This document shows positions 36,501 through 45,675 of a DNA stretch of 64,000 nucleotides, one piece after another. The notes under the pieces are model-generated. The model searched no databases. It saw only the letters and a list, made by a program, of their open reading frames with translations, and had not been told where the DNA came from. How positions within the stretch are numbered: the stretch's first letter is position 1; each line of letters starts with the position of its first letter. The stretch is from Lytechinus pictus (taxonomy: Eukaryota > Echinodermata > Echinoidea > Temnopleuroida > Toxopneustidae): the NCBI RefSeq assembly GCF_037042905.1, contig NC_087261.1, positions 12,164,217 through 12,228,216 on the forward strand. The letters run 5' to 3'. A program made the translations under genes and the position numbers.

Positions 36501-37024
36501 TGTTGCTGTATACTTTATTTAATTAGATGCAATTATTTCCAAGTTATGCTAGAGCCATACCCATGAATCCGATCCAAACCGACCTATGATTATGTCACTG
36601 AAAATGAGGTGCCGAGGCCGAGTGGTCTAAGGCGCCTGGCTATACATGGAAAGTCCGGGGTTCGATCCCCGGCCGCGGCACCTATTCCCGTGAGCAAAGG
36701 CATTTAATCTACAATGCTCTTTTATCGCTTTCAAATAAATGGAAATGCTATTTGCATTATAGGTAACTAGGTGTGCTAAAAAAACCAAAAACATAATAAT
36801 AATAACGTAATAACTTTGGTCGGACTGGAGGCAGTAGTTTTCGTTGGTGTGGCTCAGACTTACCATAGAATGGTTGCACATTCGGAAACTCCTGCTTCCA
36901 TAGGTGGTGCTTCTTCTCCACATCCTTCAGATCTAACACAAAGAAAGGGTCTTCGTCATCCTGATATCAAACAGAAAGATCATTTATGGAACATTGCAGA
37001 TGTCTAGGAAGAGGATTTGAGAGA

Positions 37025-37076
<52 letters not shown>

Positions 37077-39856
37077 GAGGGGGGGGGGGAGGGGAGTGGG
37101 GGAAGCTAAAATTTTAGAGATTTGAGGGGGGTGTCAATGAATGCGTGGTCTTTGTTCACATCATTCAGGGCCTATCAAGTGGTAAGTACTAATTGGAAAA
37201 GTGGGGGTGGGGGGGGGGGGGGGTAGAAAGAGTCATGCAAGGAGGGCAGATTTAGCCCCGCTCCGACCAAAAGCGCGAAAGTATGATGTCAAAAATCAGC
37301 AAGAAACAAAAGACATTCCATTCTATTCCCGACTGTATATTTTGGTAAGAAGACTATTATTATTTTAGGAGGAGAACCGGGGCAGGGAAAGGACGCTAGG
37401 CCAATAGGAAAGACATTACTATTATCATTATTATCATTATTTCCTGCGTGAAGCGCAAGAAAAAGAAAAGGTGCCCCGCTTTGGTCTTTATTCTTTTATT
37501 ATAGAAAAGATGGAGAAAATGCCTTCCCTTTTCCACACTGATTTTCTTTTCCAATCGCTTTTCCTCATGTTTGTTCTTTTTTTTTTGGGGGGGGGGGAAA
37601 TGAAATGTTCGCATGGCAACGCAGATGAAAATAGTCTAGTGCTAAACGATAATAAAATCGAATTGATGAGACAGATGCTCAGCTAAGGTTCGACATCCAA
37701 AATAGCATTAAATTGAACATTGGTTGGAGGTTCTTCATGAGCAATTGAAGAACCTGAAATGAGAGAGCATGCCATGAATAACCACGATCAATCGTTTTTG
37801 TCTCGCCTGCATAGCAGAGCGAGACTATAGGCGCCGCTTTTCCGACGGCGGCGGCGGCGGCGTCAACATCAAATCTTAACCTTAGGTTAAGTTTTTGAAA
37901 TGACATCATAACTTAGAAAGTGTATAGACCTAGTTCATGAAACTTGGACATAAGGTTAATCAAGTATTACTAAACATCCTGCCTGAGTTTCAGGTCACAT
38001 GACTAAGGTCAAAGGTCATTTAGGGTCAATGAACTTAGACCATGTTGGGAGAATTATTTTCAAAATCTTAACCGAAGATTAAGTTTTTGAAATGACATCA
38101 TAACTTAAAAAGTATATAAACCTAGTTCATGAAACTTGGGCATAAGGTTAATCAAGTATTAGTAAACATCCTGCACCAGTTTCAGGTCACATGACCAAGG
38201 TCAAAGGTTATTTAGGGTCAATGAACTTTGGTCAAGTTGGGGGTATTTTTTGAATTACTATCATAACTTTGAAAAATTATGGATCTAGTTCATGAAACTT
38301 GGACATAAGGTTAATCAAGTATTAGTGAACATCCTTCCTGAGTTTCAGGTCACATGACCAAGGTCAAAGGTCATTTAGGGTCAATGAACTTTGGCCAAGT
38401 TGGGGGTATTTGTTGAATTACCTTCATAACTTTGAAAATTTATGGATCTAGTTTATGAAACTTGGACATTAGGTTAATCAAGTACCACTGAATATTCTGT
38501 GCGAGTTTCAGGTCACATGACCATGGTCAATGGTCATTTAAGGTCAATGAACTTTGGCCGTGTTGGGGGTCTTTGTTAAATTACCATCCTAACTCTGAAG
38601 TTTATGGATCTATTTCATAAAACTTGGGATATAAGTGTAATCAAGTATCACTGAACATCCCCTGTGAGTTTCAGGTCACAAAACCAAGGTCAAAGGTCAG
38701 TTAAGGTCAATAAACGTAGGCCACGTTGGTGTAATTGTAGTCTAGATTCTAGACGTCGGTGTACTTGTTATTTCTCTCCCCTTGCTTCATTCTCCCCTGC
38801 GCGCCATCCCCAGTGATCGCGCTATCCCCTCTTTCACGATGAGGGTAGGAAATCGTGGGGCTGTTTTCATTTCGGGCGTAGAGGTCGAGGATTGTGTTAT
38901 TGATCAACTGAAAAGCAGAACAGTCCTGGCAAAGGACTAGGGTAATTGTTGAATTGCCATCATAACTTTGAAAGTTTATGGATAGAGTGAATGAAATGTG
39001 GACATGGGTGTAGTTGACAAGTCTTAAGTCACCGTTCATGTCATCTATTGTCAATGAACGTGGTATTATGTCATTATATGAATGGCGTTTTTGTGAATGA
39101 TTATTTTATAGTAGTTTTCAAAGTTAGCACTGCTGCTATATCAAATCGCGTAATGAAGGCGAGACTGCCAGAGGCGTTCCACTTGTTAAGTCAGCTTAAT
39201 ACTATATGACCTTCAACTTCAACATAATTATTCTGATATATATATATATATATATATATTAAAAAGTCCGAATATACTGCCTTTGGATCCCGGATCGGGT
39301 TCAAATCACTTTTGTCACGGGACTTGGCCATGGAGGATCAGTATGTTGTTACTGTGTGTGCACAGAATTGTCAGTGGTCATCAGTCTCCTCATTTGCATA
39401 CCGATCAGGATGTGCATAAACTGTTTTGTGAAATTAAGCAAAACTTTAAAATGTCTTTCTTGTTTTACATCCGATTTTGATGAAATTGTTAGTGTTAGTG
39501 TTATGCTGATTGGATTTTTCTTTTTTTTATTCAAATCAATTTTTTTTTATTGGGATATGGACTTGTCCTTTAAACAATGCACTATCCGAACGAAGGGAAC
39601 AAGAACAATCATTATGAGAGGCTTGCTTGGTGTCGAAAATGGCATCAGTGGTATATTAAAGAAAGCCTATTTATTATTGTAAAATAATTACCAAAAAAAA
39701 AACACGCACATAAAAAAATGGGCTTACCTCTCTGGATACATGAACATTGTCCCCATTTATCACATCCTTCATGTATTTAACAATCTTATCATCATTTCTG
39801 GCATCCAGTGATCCTTCCTCTTGCAATGTCCGCCCAGCCGAGATGTTTAATCCCAT
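30338..39856 (-). CDS. Ornithine decarboxylase-like gene, first four coding exons
   Basis: Join of 39856-39728, 36960-36864, 34028-33952 and 30510-30338 (- strand): 476 nt, 158 codons plus two bases. The product matches the N-terminal third of eukaryotic ornithine decarboxylase (ODC), the PLP enzyme that makes putrescine from ornithine in the cytosol, or of its paralogue antizyme inhibitor. Landmarks are FFVLDL and PFYAVKCN (the PLP-Schiff-base lysine region). They are followed by LGAGFDCASKAE, RIIYAHPCK and VRLMTFDNEDELVKI. All splice phases agree (0, 1, 0). The rest of the barrel, the GGGFPG region and the active-site cysteine domain should follow to the left but were not found in 30 kb. 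It may be a truncated copy, or have very long introns. ODC and antizyme inhibitor cannot be told apart from this part. Confidence 0.85.
30548..30920. repeat. Microsatellites (GAAA)n/(GA)n, (CTA)n and AAT-rich
   Basis: GAAAG and GA repeats at 30550-30590, (CTA)n/(ACT)n at 30727-30765 and AATAATAATG-type repeats to about 30920, in ODC intron 3. The open frame 30623-31081 is a translation of these. Confidence 0.85.
30930..31158. mobile_element. Palindromic MITE (ACACTTAAAATGTTGGGCAA)
   Basis: The left end ACACTTAAAATGTTGGGCAA pairs with TTGCCCAACTATTTTAAGAGTGT at the right. The next blocks ACATACTGTCCAC and GTGGACAGTATGTTGC also pair. Non-coding, inside ODC intron 3. Confidence 0.75.
31159..32873. 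other. ODC intron 3: no exon seen
   Basis: AT-rich. Repeats of TTGGGTAAAA / TTTACCC type at 31330-31560 look like another MITE. A short GGGGCCGTGGAACCTGGTT fragment near 31821 resembles the CAGGGGCCGCGG MITE. Nothing coding was recognised on either strand. Confidence 0.4.
32874..33088. mobile_element. 215-bp palindromic MITE (ACACAGTAAA ends)
   Basis: Ends ACACAGTAAAAACGTTGTAT and its diverged complement; inner arms TATGAATCTCACAGTA and TACTGTAAGATTCATATA pair. Non-coding. Confidence 0.75.
33952..34028 (-). CDS. ODC-like exon 3 with PLP-lysine motif
   Basis: 77 nt between acceptor TTTCTTTCAG and donor GTAGGC. It encodes VKCNSNRRVLEML and LGAGFDCASK. The lysine of AVKCN corresponds to the PLP-binding Lys69 of mammalian ODC, and the aspartate of FDCASK is also conserved. 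Confidence 0.92.
34163..34362 (+). mobile_element. tRNA-derived SINE
   Basis: A tRNA-like head, GGCGCGATAGCTCAGTCGGT (A box) and GGGTTCGATTCCC (B box), with CGT in the anticodon position, is followed by a body. The body contains GTACCAGGTCCTTCGGAGGG, TTAAGCCGTCGGTCC and TTGCTTACAAGCATTCATGC, then an A-rich end. The body after the tRNA part rules out a plain tRNA gene. Confidence 0.8.
34418..35828 (-). pseudogene. CR1/L2-like LINE, 5'-truncated reverse transcriptase
   Basis: The - strand encodes, from about 35826, DFRKAFDSVDHELL, a stop codon, then GVPQGSILGPLLFSIMVNDL. An uninterrupted frame follows to 34727 with MMYADDTIIFY (catalytic), LNPTKTQFMIFG, VDSYKYLGVILDPALNWKDH and a C-terminal region ending FTERFWKVTQN. 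These are RT motifs 3-7 and the thumb/C-terminal region of CR1/L2/Jockey-type LINEs. The 3' end is an AT-rich UTR with a TAAATAAA tail near 34418-34440. The upstream part (endonuclease) is missing and one in-frame stop is present, so it is inactive, though young enough to keep 293 open codons. Confidence 0.9.
36608..36760 (+). mobile_element. tRNA-derived SINE
   Basis: The tRNA-like head 36608-36682 has closing ends GGTGCCG and CGGCACC, an A box GGCCGAGTGGTCTAAGGCGC and a B box GGGGTTCGATCCCC. The middle does not fold into a normal anticodon arm. It is followed by a body with CCCGTGAGCAAAGGCATTTA and a TTT-rich end. It lies 104 bases beyond the donor end of ODC exon 2, in intron 2. Confidence 0.7.
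36864..36960 (-). CDS. ODC-like exon 2
   Basis: The acceptor TTTGATATCAG precedes DDEDPFFVLDLKDVEKK and the exon ends at QPFY plus one base before GTAAGT. It matches the first beta-strand/helix of ODC (the FYVADLGD region in mammals). With the first two bases of exon 3 the split codon becomes Ala, restoring FYAVKCN. Confidence 0.9.
37019..37092. repeat. (GA)n microsatellite followed by G-run
   Basis: About 25 GA units (37020-37078) with two GT interruptions, followed by GGGGGGGGGG. In ODC intron 1. Confidence 0.95.
37800..39185. repeat. Element of tandem 160-190-bp units between CTCGCCT/GGCGAG ends
   Basis: It starts with CTCGCCTGCATAGCAGAGCG and a GGCGGCGGCGGCGG tract and ends near GGCGAGACTGCCAGAGGCG. 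Between are about five tandem units with TCATGAAACTTGGACATAAG, TTTCAGGTCACATGACCAAG and GTCAAAGGTCATTTAGGGTC. Unit spacing is about 192, 164, 162 and 162 bases. The array is broken near 38740-38930 by unrelated sequence that contains an open exon-like frame. One unit fragment of this family also flanks the fold-back element (10040-10115). Confidence 0.85.
38749..38907 (-). CDS. Candidate orphan terminal exon
   Basis: After an acceptor-like TTCTGCTTTTCAG the - strand is open for 52 codons to TAG. It reads LINNTILDLYARNENSPTIS, then hydrophilic YPHRERGDSAITGDG and a lysine/arginine-rich end KYTDV. The composition resembles the cytoplasmic tail of a membrane protein. It replaces part of a tandem-repeat unit, so it is not repeat-derived. 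It lies in intron 1 of the ODC-like gene on the same strand, but ODC frame continuity skips it. I do not recognise the family. Confidence 0.3.
   Translation of the reverse strand: MINNTILDLYARNENSPTISYPHRERGDSAITGDGAQGRMKQGERNNKYTDV
39380..39580. mobile_element. Half of a TTAA-type MITE (GGACAAGTCCA family)
   Basis: Contains CTGTTTTGTGAAATTAAGCA, TTTTACATCCGATTTTGATG and ends with TGGACTTGTCCTTTAAA. These match the right halves of the copies at 42942 and 61093; the left half is missing. Confidence 0.7.
39728..39856 (-). CDS. ODC-like exon 1 (start codon)
   Basis: The ATG at 39856 opens 43 codons (MGLNISAGRTLQEEG...) ending in ...HVSRE before the donor GTAAGC. ODC N-termini are variable. The stretch DDKIVKYMKDVINGD has the helix-like pattern usual just before the FFVLDL strand. 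It joins exon 2 in phase 0, giving SRE-DDEDPFF. The start is the first ATG of the frame. Confidence 0.8.
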
Positions 39857-39899
39857 AACTGAAGATTATTTAACGAAATAATCAACCCCGAAAGTGTCA

Positions 39900-41290
39900 C
39901 CGAGGGCACGCCCCTGCTTGTAACTTCTCCTACCATTCCCGGAAAAGTTTGAGTGGCGTCGAAATAGAGTTTTGTCGTTTTCTTCTTCAAACAATCCTCG
40001 CGCACGGTTGAAGAGGTTATTCCAAAGTCACAGTGCTGTGCTCCAGAATAAACTATATAGGCGTGTTTTGTATGGCCTGCCGACTGACTGAATCACTCGA
40101 GTTGAACTCGCTGTGGCATGCAAATTTATTTTTTAGAGGAGGCATTCGCAATTCGTGTTGCCGGCGTTTCCACTCTTGTTTGAAAAAAATCTAAATCTTG
40201 CGAAAATATGGCACTCTTACGGCCGCGCAGTCTGTTCTTATGTAAACTGGCCAGGCTCAAATCCCCGATGACATAAAAACAGAGGATATACCAGCGGAAA
40301 GATAAAAACCAGATCGTAAATTTGAATTGACATAAATGAGGACGAGGCGAGGGTAAGGTATCCATGTCGCAATTAACCCTGTTAATTGATTAAAAATTGA
40401 CATGCCCATTAATCCTTCATGTCTAGTAGACAGTTGGACATACCGTCACCTATTTCCGTCAAATCATTATGGGTAGATGACGTCTACTGAGATGATTACA
40501 GGAAACGAACAAATCATACAATTTGTATAAGTTGTAAAATTACCTTGCAATAGTTCTTACCAACGGTGCAGTGAGGTACAAAAATTAGGGGGCAGAAAAG
40601 GGCGTAATTTGTCAGTTTAGAGATTAGGAAGGCCCAGAAAACTCCGTATCGGCCGGTGGCGGATCCAGTGGGGGGAGGGGTGCACATCCGGAACGTGCTC
40701 CCCCTCCCCTTGAGAGCAGAAACCCTGGATCCGTCACACCGAAACAATAATATAAGTTCAGTTTTGTAGATGAGCGCGTGGAACCTGTATGGGAAAATAG
40801 TCATTAGATATGATTTTGATATACGTAAATCACTATAGCTGTCCTGAAGTTTACGAAAAACATCAACTTTATACCACTGCCCACGACCAGCAAATTTCAT
40901 AAACATAATGAATTAAATTTTATTCGGGCATAAATTTTTGTAGAAGAAGAGGGCTGTCTGTATAGTTAGTGTAAAATTGAAATATTCCATTGATAAAAGC
41001 ATGGAGCTACTACAGAAAAGGAAGCACTCTCATATACTCTTACAACATATTTTTTCATGAGCAATTTTGTTTAGTTTGATAAAAACAGTTATATGCAAAA
41101 TAAAGGCGATAATGTAAATGGGTCAATCACACACTATTATACAATAAATGTTTTTTTTATATATGATGTAGGAAATATTCAAATGTTTTTCTCAATGTGT
41201 TTGAAGAACATATGTCATTATCATTGTTGTAACCTATAATCGCGATCAAATTGCCTGTTTTACGTTCAGCCGTTTGTTCAAATGATCTTG
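39900..41290. other. Upstream flank of the ODC-like gene, no further gene
   Basis: Includes the possible promoter region and, at 40660-40736, a small CGGATCCAG-ended MITE with G- and C-runs. Open frames at 40126-40365 and 40514-40906 (- strand) have no motif; the second reads through the MITE. Confidence 0.4.
40051..40060 (-). promoter_or_regulatory. Possible TATA box of the ODC-like gene
   Basis: On the - strand CTATATAGTT lies about 195 bases before the ATG, in a locally GC-richer stretch (39880-40100) upstream of exon 1. Vertebrate ODC genes use a TATA box. The position is compatible with a 5' UTR of roughly 165 bases if no leader intron exists. This is inference from one motif. Confidence 0.35.
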
Positions 41291-41892
41291 TTAAAGGGGA
41301 ATCCAGCCTTGGCCATAAAATGTTGTGTTGGGAAGGAGAAAAATAAATTAAACAGAATGGTGAAAGTTTGAAAGAAATCGGACAAGCACTAAGAAAGTTA
41401 TAGCTGCTTTAAAATTGAGATCACTAATACTATGTAGATTTCAAATTGGCAACTGGGTAAGTAAATTATGACAAGGGGCAAGGACATCTTTCCCATAGGC
41501 CATGTACTTTATTATCAGGGATTTGTGGTTTTCTCCTAAGTATCCATTCCCCTGGGGCGGTAATCTAAATATAACCCAGGTAGTATATTTTTTATGTCCT
41601 CATGAAAGAAAAATACAATTTGAAATAAAACTTTTGGGAAAAATGAAATTTTAGCCATAATATGTATTGGAGTACATGGAAGAGTAGTCCTTGCCTTACA
41701 TCACTATGACATCCCATATGTGGCCAATTTGAAGTCTCCATGGGTATAGTGATTACCAATATTTACAACTTTTAAAAATTCATAACTTTCTTGTTGTTTG
41801 TCCAATATTGTTCAAACTTTCACCTATCAACTTGTCTGATTTTTCTTTTCCATATAAAAACAAGTTTTTATTTGGGTTGGATTCCCCTTTAA
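41291..41892. mobile_element. TTAA-flanked MITE (AAAGGGGAATCCAGCC)
   Basis: Flanked by TTAA on both sides; ends AAAGGGGAATCCAGCCTTGG and the complement AAAGGGGAATCCAACCCAAA. The interior has GAAATCGGACAAGCACTAAG and, on the far side, CATAACTTTCTTGTTGTTTG, a diverged form of the module shared by the other TTAA families. Confidence 0.8.
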
Positions 41893-42094
41893 TGTTGATG
41901 TGACCTTCGAAAATACAAACCTTCCAACTGCTGATTATAAACAAATCCCCATTCAAAGGCATATTCATCGAGAGTTGGTGTTTGCGAATTTTTACCCTAT
42001 TCTCAGAATACATGTGTCTCCATTTGTATCTTGATTAAATCATTTGATATACTTACTGAACATTTAAAAACTTCGTGGATCTTGTACCATGAAC
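41893..42094. other. Short spacer
   Basis: No feature seen; a 77-codon - strand frame here has no motif. Confidence 0.3.
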
Positions 42095-44115
42095 GTAAAT
42101 TAAATTAAATTTAAGTAAAGTAAAGGAATATAAAGTAAAGTATAACGTGAGATAAGGATGAAGACAAGTGGGTATTTTCTCAAATGGCATGGACAGTGCG
42201 ACATGGAAGTATAGCAACGTAAAGTTTTTTTTGCAGGAGTTTCTGCATTTTATTCATAAATCAATAACAAATAAAAAAAAATGATAAAATGACAATGACA
42301 TAAATTAGTACATATTTGCATGACAATCTAAAAGATAAATAATGTATAAGACTGAAAACTACATAAATGAAGCATGTAAAATAGTAAGGTGGGTAAAAAT
42401 GCAGGGCCAGCTATAAGCAGGTAATTGCTTGAAACAATAGCAGCCATGAGGGAGGGCAACATGGGAACCGTAATAGGTTATAAATATAATTCGATAAAAT
42501 GATGTCACGAAATAGAAAGTATGAACGTTTAGATATTTAGTGGGAAGAGTAAAGTAAATAAAATTAAAAATAGTGTATTAAAGTAAAGTGACTCAGAGTA
42601 AAAAGTAAAATGAGAAGAAGTGAAGTGATTTGAAAAGGGAATTCAGACAGGTGGTATTTTTTTTGTTGAATAATAATCATGGATTGTTAATCACCGACAT
42701 GACTGAAGTAAAGCAAAGCAAAGTAAAATTATGTAAAGTTAAGTAAATCAGAGTAAAGTTGAGTGAAGCTGTGAAGTGAAGTTATGTGAAGCTAGATGAA
42801 GTGAAATGAAGTAAAGTAAAGTAAAGTGAATCTAACTGAAGCGAAGTGAAGAAAGTAAAGTGAAGTAAGATAAAGCGACGTAAAATAAAACTGAAGTAAA
42901 GCCAAGTGAGGTGACGTGAAGTAAGGTTGAGGTAAGTGAAGTTAAAGGACAAGTCCACTCCAACAAAAACTTGATTTGAATAAAAAGAGAAAAATTCAAC
43001 AAGCATAACACTGAAAATTTTATCAAAATCGGATGTAAAATAAGAAAGTTATGACATTTTTAAGTTTCGCTTCATTTCACAAAACAGTTATACGCACATC
43101 TCGGTCGGTATGCAAATGAGGGAACTGATGACATCACTCACTCACTATTTCTTTTGTATTTTATTATATGAAATATGAAATATTTTGATTTTCTCGTCAT
43201 TGTCATGTGCAATGAAGTTTCATTCCTCCCTGAACACGTGGAATTCCATTATTTTAACATTTTGTGCTTCAGGCAAGGAGGTCCTAATCGTCAAATTCGT
43301 AAAAATTGAAATATTGTATAATTCAAACAATTAAAAACAAAAGAAATAGTGAGTGAGTGATGTCATATCGACTCTCTCATTTGGATGTAACTGGCTCGTT
43401 CATATAACTATTTTGTTGAAAATAAGCGAAACTTTGAAATGTCATAACTTTCTTATTTTACATCCGATTTTGATGAAATTTTCAGCATTCTGCTCGTCTG
43501 ATTTTTCTCTATTGATTCAAATCAACATTTTTCTGAGGTGGACTTGACCTTTAAGTAAAAGTCCAGTAAAAGTAAAAATAAGTGAAGCATAGTGAAGTGA
43601 ACTGAACATTGTGAATTCAAGCTAGTGATTTGAAGTAACATACTTTAATATTAATCAAAATGAAGTGTGTATAAATAAAGAAGTGTAAAGGAAAGTACAA
43701 GGTATTATGAAATGCGGTTAATTGGAGTGAACTAAAGTGTAGTGAAGCGAATTGCAGTGAACTTAAATGAGAGTGAAGTAGTCTGCAAGAACAGACTCAT
43801 ATATGACACTTTAACCAATAACCGGTCTAGAGTAAAGACTAGAACCCGAAGACTCTGTATGTGTATAGAGTACATAGTCAATCTAGAACACAGTTAATCT
43901 AGTCTCCCTACTTCAGACTCTGCACTGTGCGTATTGTGAAAGACAAGGGTCTGTGCATGCAGATTAGAAGTGATGAGGAGTAAAGTTAGGAGTAAAGAAA
44001 GTGACACAAAGTCAGTAAACATGGTAAATTAAATAAATCTAATGTGAAGAAAAGTAAAATGGAGTGAAATGACGAGAAGGAAGGTGCAATAAAGCAAGTA
44101 ACATCAAAAGGTAAA
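42095..44115. repeat. 2-kb low-complexity AAGTAAAGTGAAGT region
   Basis: Both sides of the nested MITE (42942-43554) consist largely of irregular repeats of 5-10 bases such as AAGTAAAGT and GAAGTGAAGT. No fixed period was seen. The + strand is strongly purine-rich and almost free of C. No coding potential: the frames seen are translations of the repeat. Confidence 0.75.
42942..43554. mobile_element. TTAA-flanked palindromic MITE (AAAGGACAAGTCCA), copy 1
   Basis: TTAA on both sides. The left end AAAGGACAAGTCCACTCCAA pairs with the right end TGAGGTGGACTTGACCTTT. Inner arms carry ATCAAAATCGGATGTAAAAT and its complement, CATTTGCATACCGAC-type blocks and TTTTATTATATGAAATAT. Same family as 61093-61694. 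Confidence 0.88.
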
Positions 44116-45214
44116 GTAAATTAAAATAAATAAAAGTGCAGTTTGAATAATCAGAAATGAAGAAAATTTCTAATACAAACCACTGTTATCAAGTTGCTTA
44201 TCAATGTCGACGTCATCGAAGGAAAACAACGGTATGTAAAAAAAAAAACAGAGAGGGCAAATAAATTCCAGCCTCTTCTCCGAAGCATGCCTTGTAAATG
44301 ATTTCATGTGGTGTTCATGGTGTTAGATACATTTCTAATCCCAAACCTGCCCCCCCCCTTTCATGTCTTTTTTTTACCTGCATTATCCTTAGTTATTGAG
44401 ATTTAAACCATCCTGGATCTCTGCCGGTATATGTACCCGGATCTATCACAAGTACTTTCAACTTTGACATCCTTTGTTTTTCATATTATACACTGATATA
44501 ACCAACGTTGATACCCAGATGGACTGACACATTTGATGGAAAGCCTTTAAACCATTTCCCCAGACTTTTTGTAACTTTCTGTTCAGATCCCTGATTTTTT
44601 TTTAACATTTTGTTAACGCAAGTCAACTAAGTTTTTCCTTTTCTGCTTTATATGTTTACACGTGCATCTCTATAAGGGACCCTTTGTAAAACAGCGTTGG
44701 TATGTTATCATTGCTGAGTAGGGCAATCCCTCCGTCTTTTTACTGATCATCTTTGTTATGATCAATATATATATTTATCATTGTTATCATTTTGATTGAT
44801 GGAAAATAAAAACAATACATTACAATGTCAGGAAGTGGAGTGGAATAGAAGCAGGCCAATTATTAATGTCAGGATTTGGATAAAAGCATGCTAAAACAAT
44901 CCCGTATTGATGACTTGGCTAAAGACATGCAGTTATCATTATTGTACTCTGAAATGATATCTCAACAAGAAAAAGAGGGTATTGAAATGCTGAAAATGGC
45001 AATTTCTGAGAAATCAAGGCATTTCACTCCTGGATAGAAGCTAAGAAGAGAAAGAAGAAAATGTAGAGTAGGAGGAGAAGATGATTACTATGAATATATT
45101 ATGTAAAAAGCATTTTGCAAACACACAGTGAGCATGGTGATCAACTTATTGCCAATATATGAAAACATGAGACTGTTTAATCTTGTTCAAATAAGAGAGA
45201 GAGAGAAAGCGCGA
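44116..45214. other. No gene seen
   Basis: AT-rich sequence with poly-A, poly-C (44351-44360) and poly-T runs. The part near 45030-45214 may be the decayed coding end of the LINE fragment that follows. Confidence 0.4.
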
Positions 45215-45675
45215 TTTTTCTTTTGAGAATTATGTCATTCAAATCTAAACTGAAGTCTTATCTTTTTTTAACAGTATTAGTTATTGGCACTTTGACACCC
45301 ATCCAAACTTTCTTATTTTTTAATTTCTTGTGCACCTCGCAGGGGCGGAAATCTCTCCCAAAAGGTAGGGGGGCCAAGGGGCTGGAAAATTTGACAAGCA
45401 AAAAAAAAAAAAAAAAAGGTTATCATCCCAAAAGTAAGGTCATCTCGTCCTAAAATACATGTTTTATTTCGTTTTTCAATGATGTATTTCTTACCATCAT
45501 AAAAGACCACAAATAGTAGGGGGGACATTTATTGTGTCCCCCTACTATTTTGAGTAGGGGGGACACGTCCCCCCTGTCCCCCCTGGGATTTCCGCCCATG
45601 GCGCCTCGGAATAGAATATTTCTAGATAGATGGCGCTATATAAATGCCTATTATTATTATTATCATTATTATTCT
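45215..45675 (+). mobile_element. L2-like LINE 3' end, split by a MITE
   Basis: The + strand has FKSKLKSYLF, the usual last residues of an L2/CR1-type ORF2. After the nested element (45340-45600) comes GATAGATGGCGCTATATAAA and a TTATTATTATTATC tail. The same GATGGCGCTATA tail ends the SINE at 59552, showing that SINE and LINE share a 3' end. Confidence 0.7.
45340..45600. mobile_element. 261-bp G-rich MITE (CAGGGGCGGAAATC) with 8-bp target duplication
   Basis: Ends CAGGGGCGGAAATC and the complement CATGGGCGGAAATC. It is flanked by GCACCTCG (45332-45339) and GCGCCTCG (45601-45608), an 8-bp duplication with one change, typical of hAT-type elements. It interrupts the LINE 3' end. It contains GACAAGCAAAAAAAA, also seen in the element at 56387. 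Confidence 0.8.

Noticed and set aside
36608-36682. Functional tRNA-Leu/Ser gene
   Set aside because: No proper anticodon arm, and followed by a SINE body.
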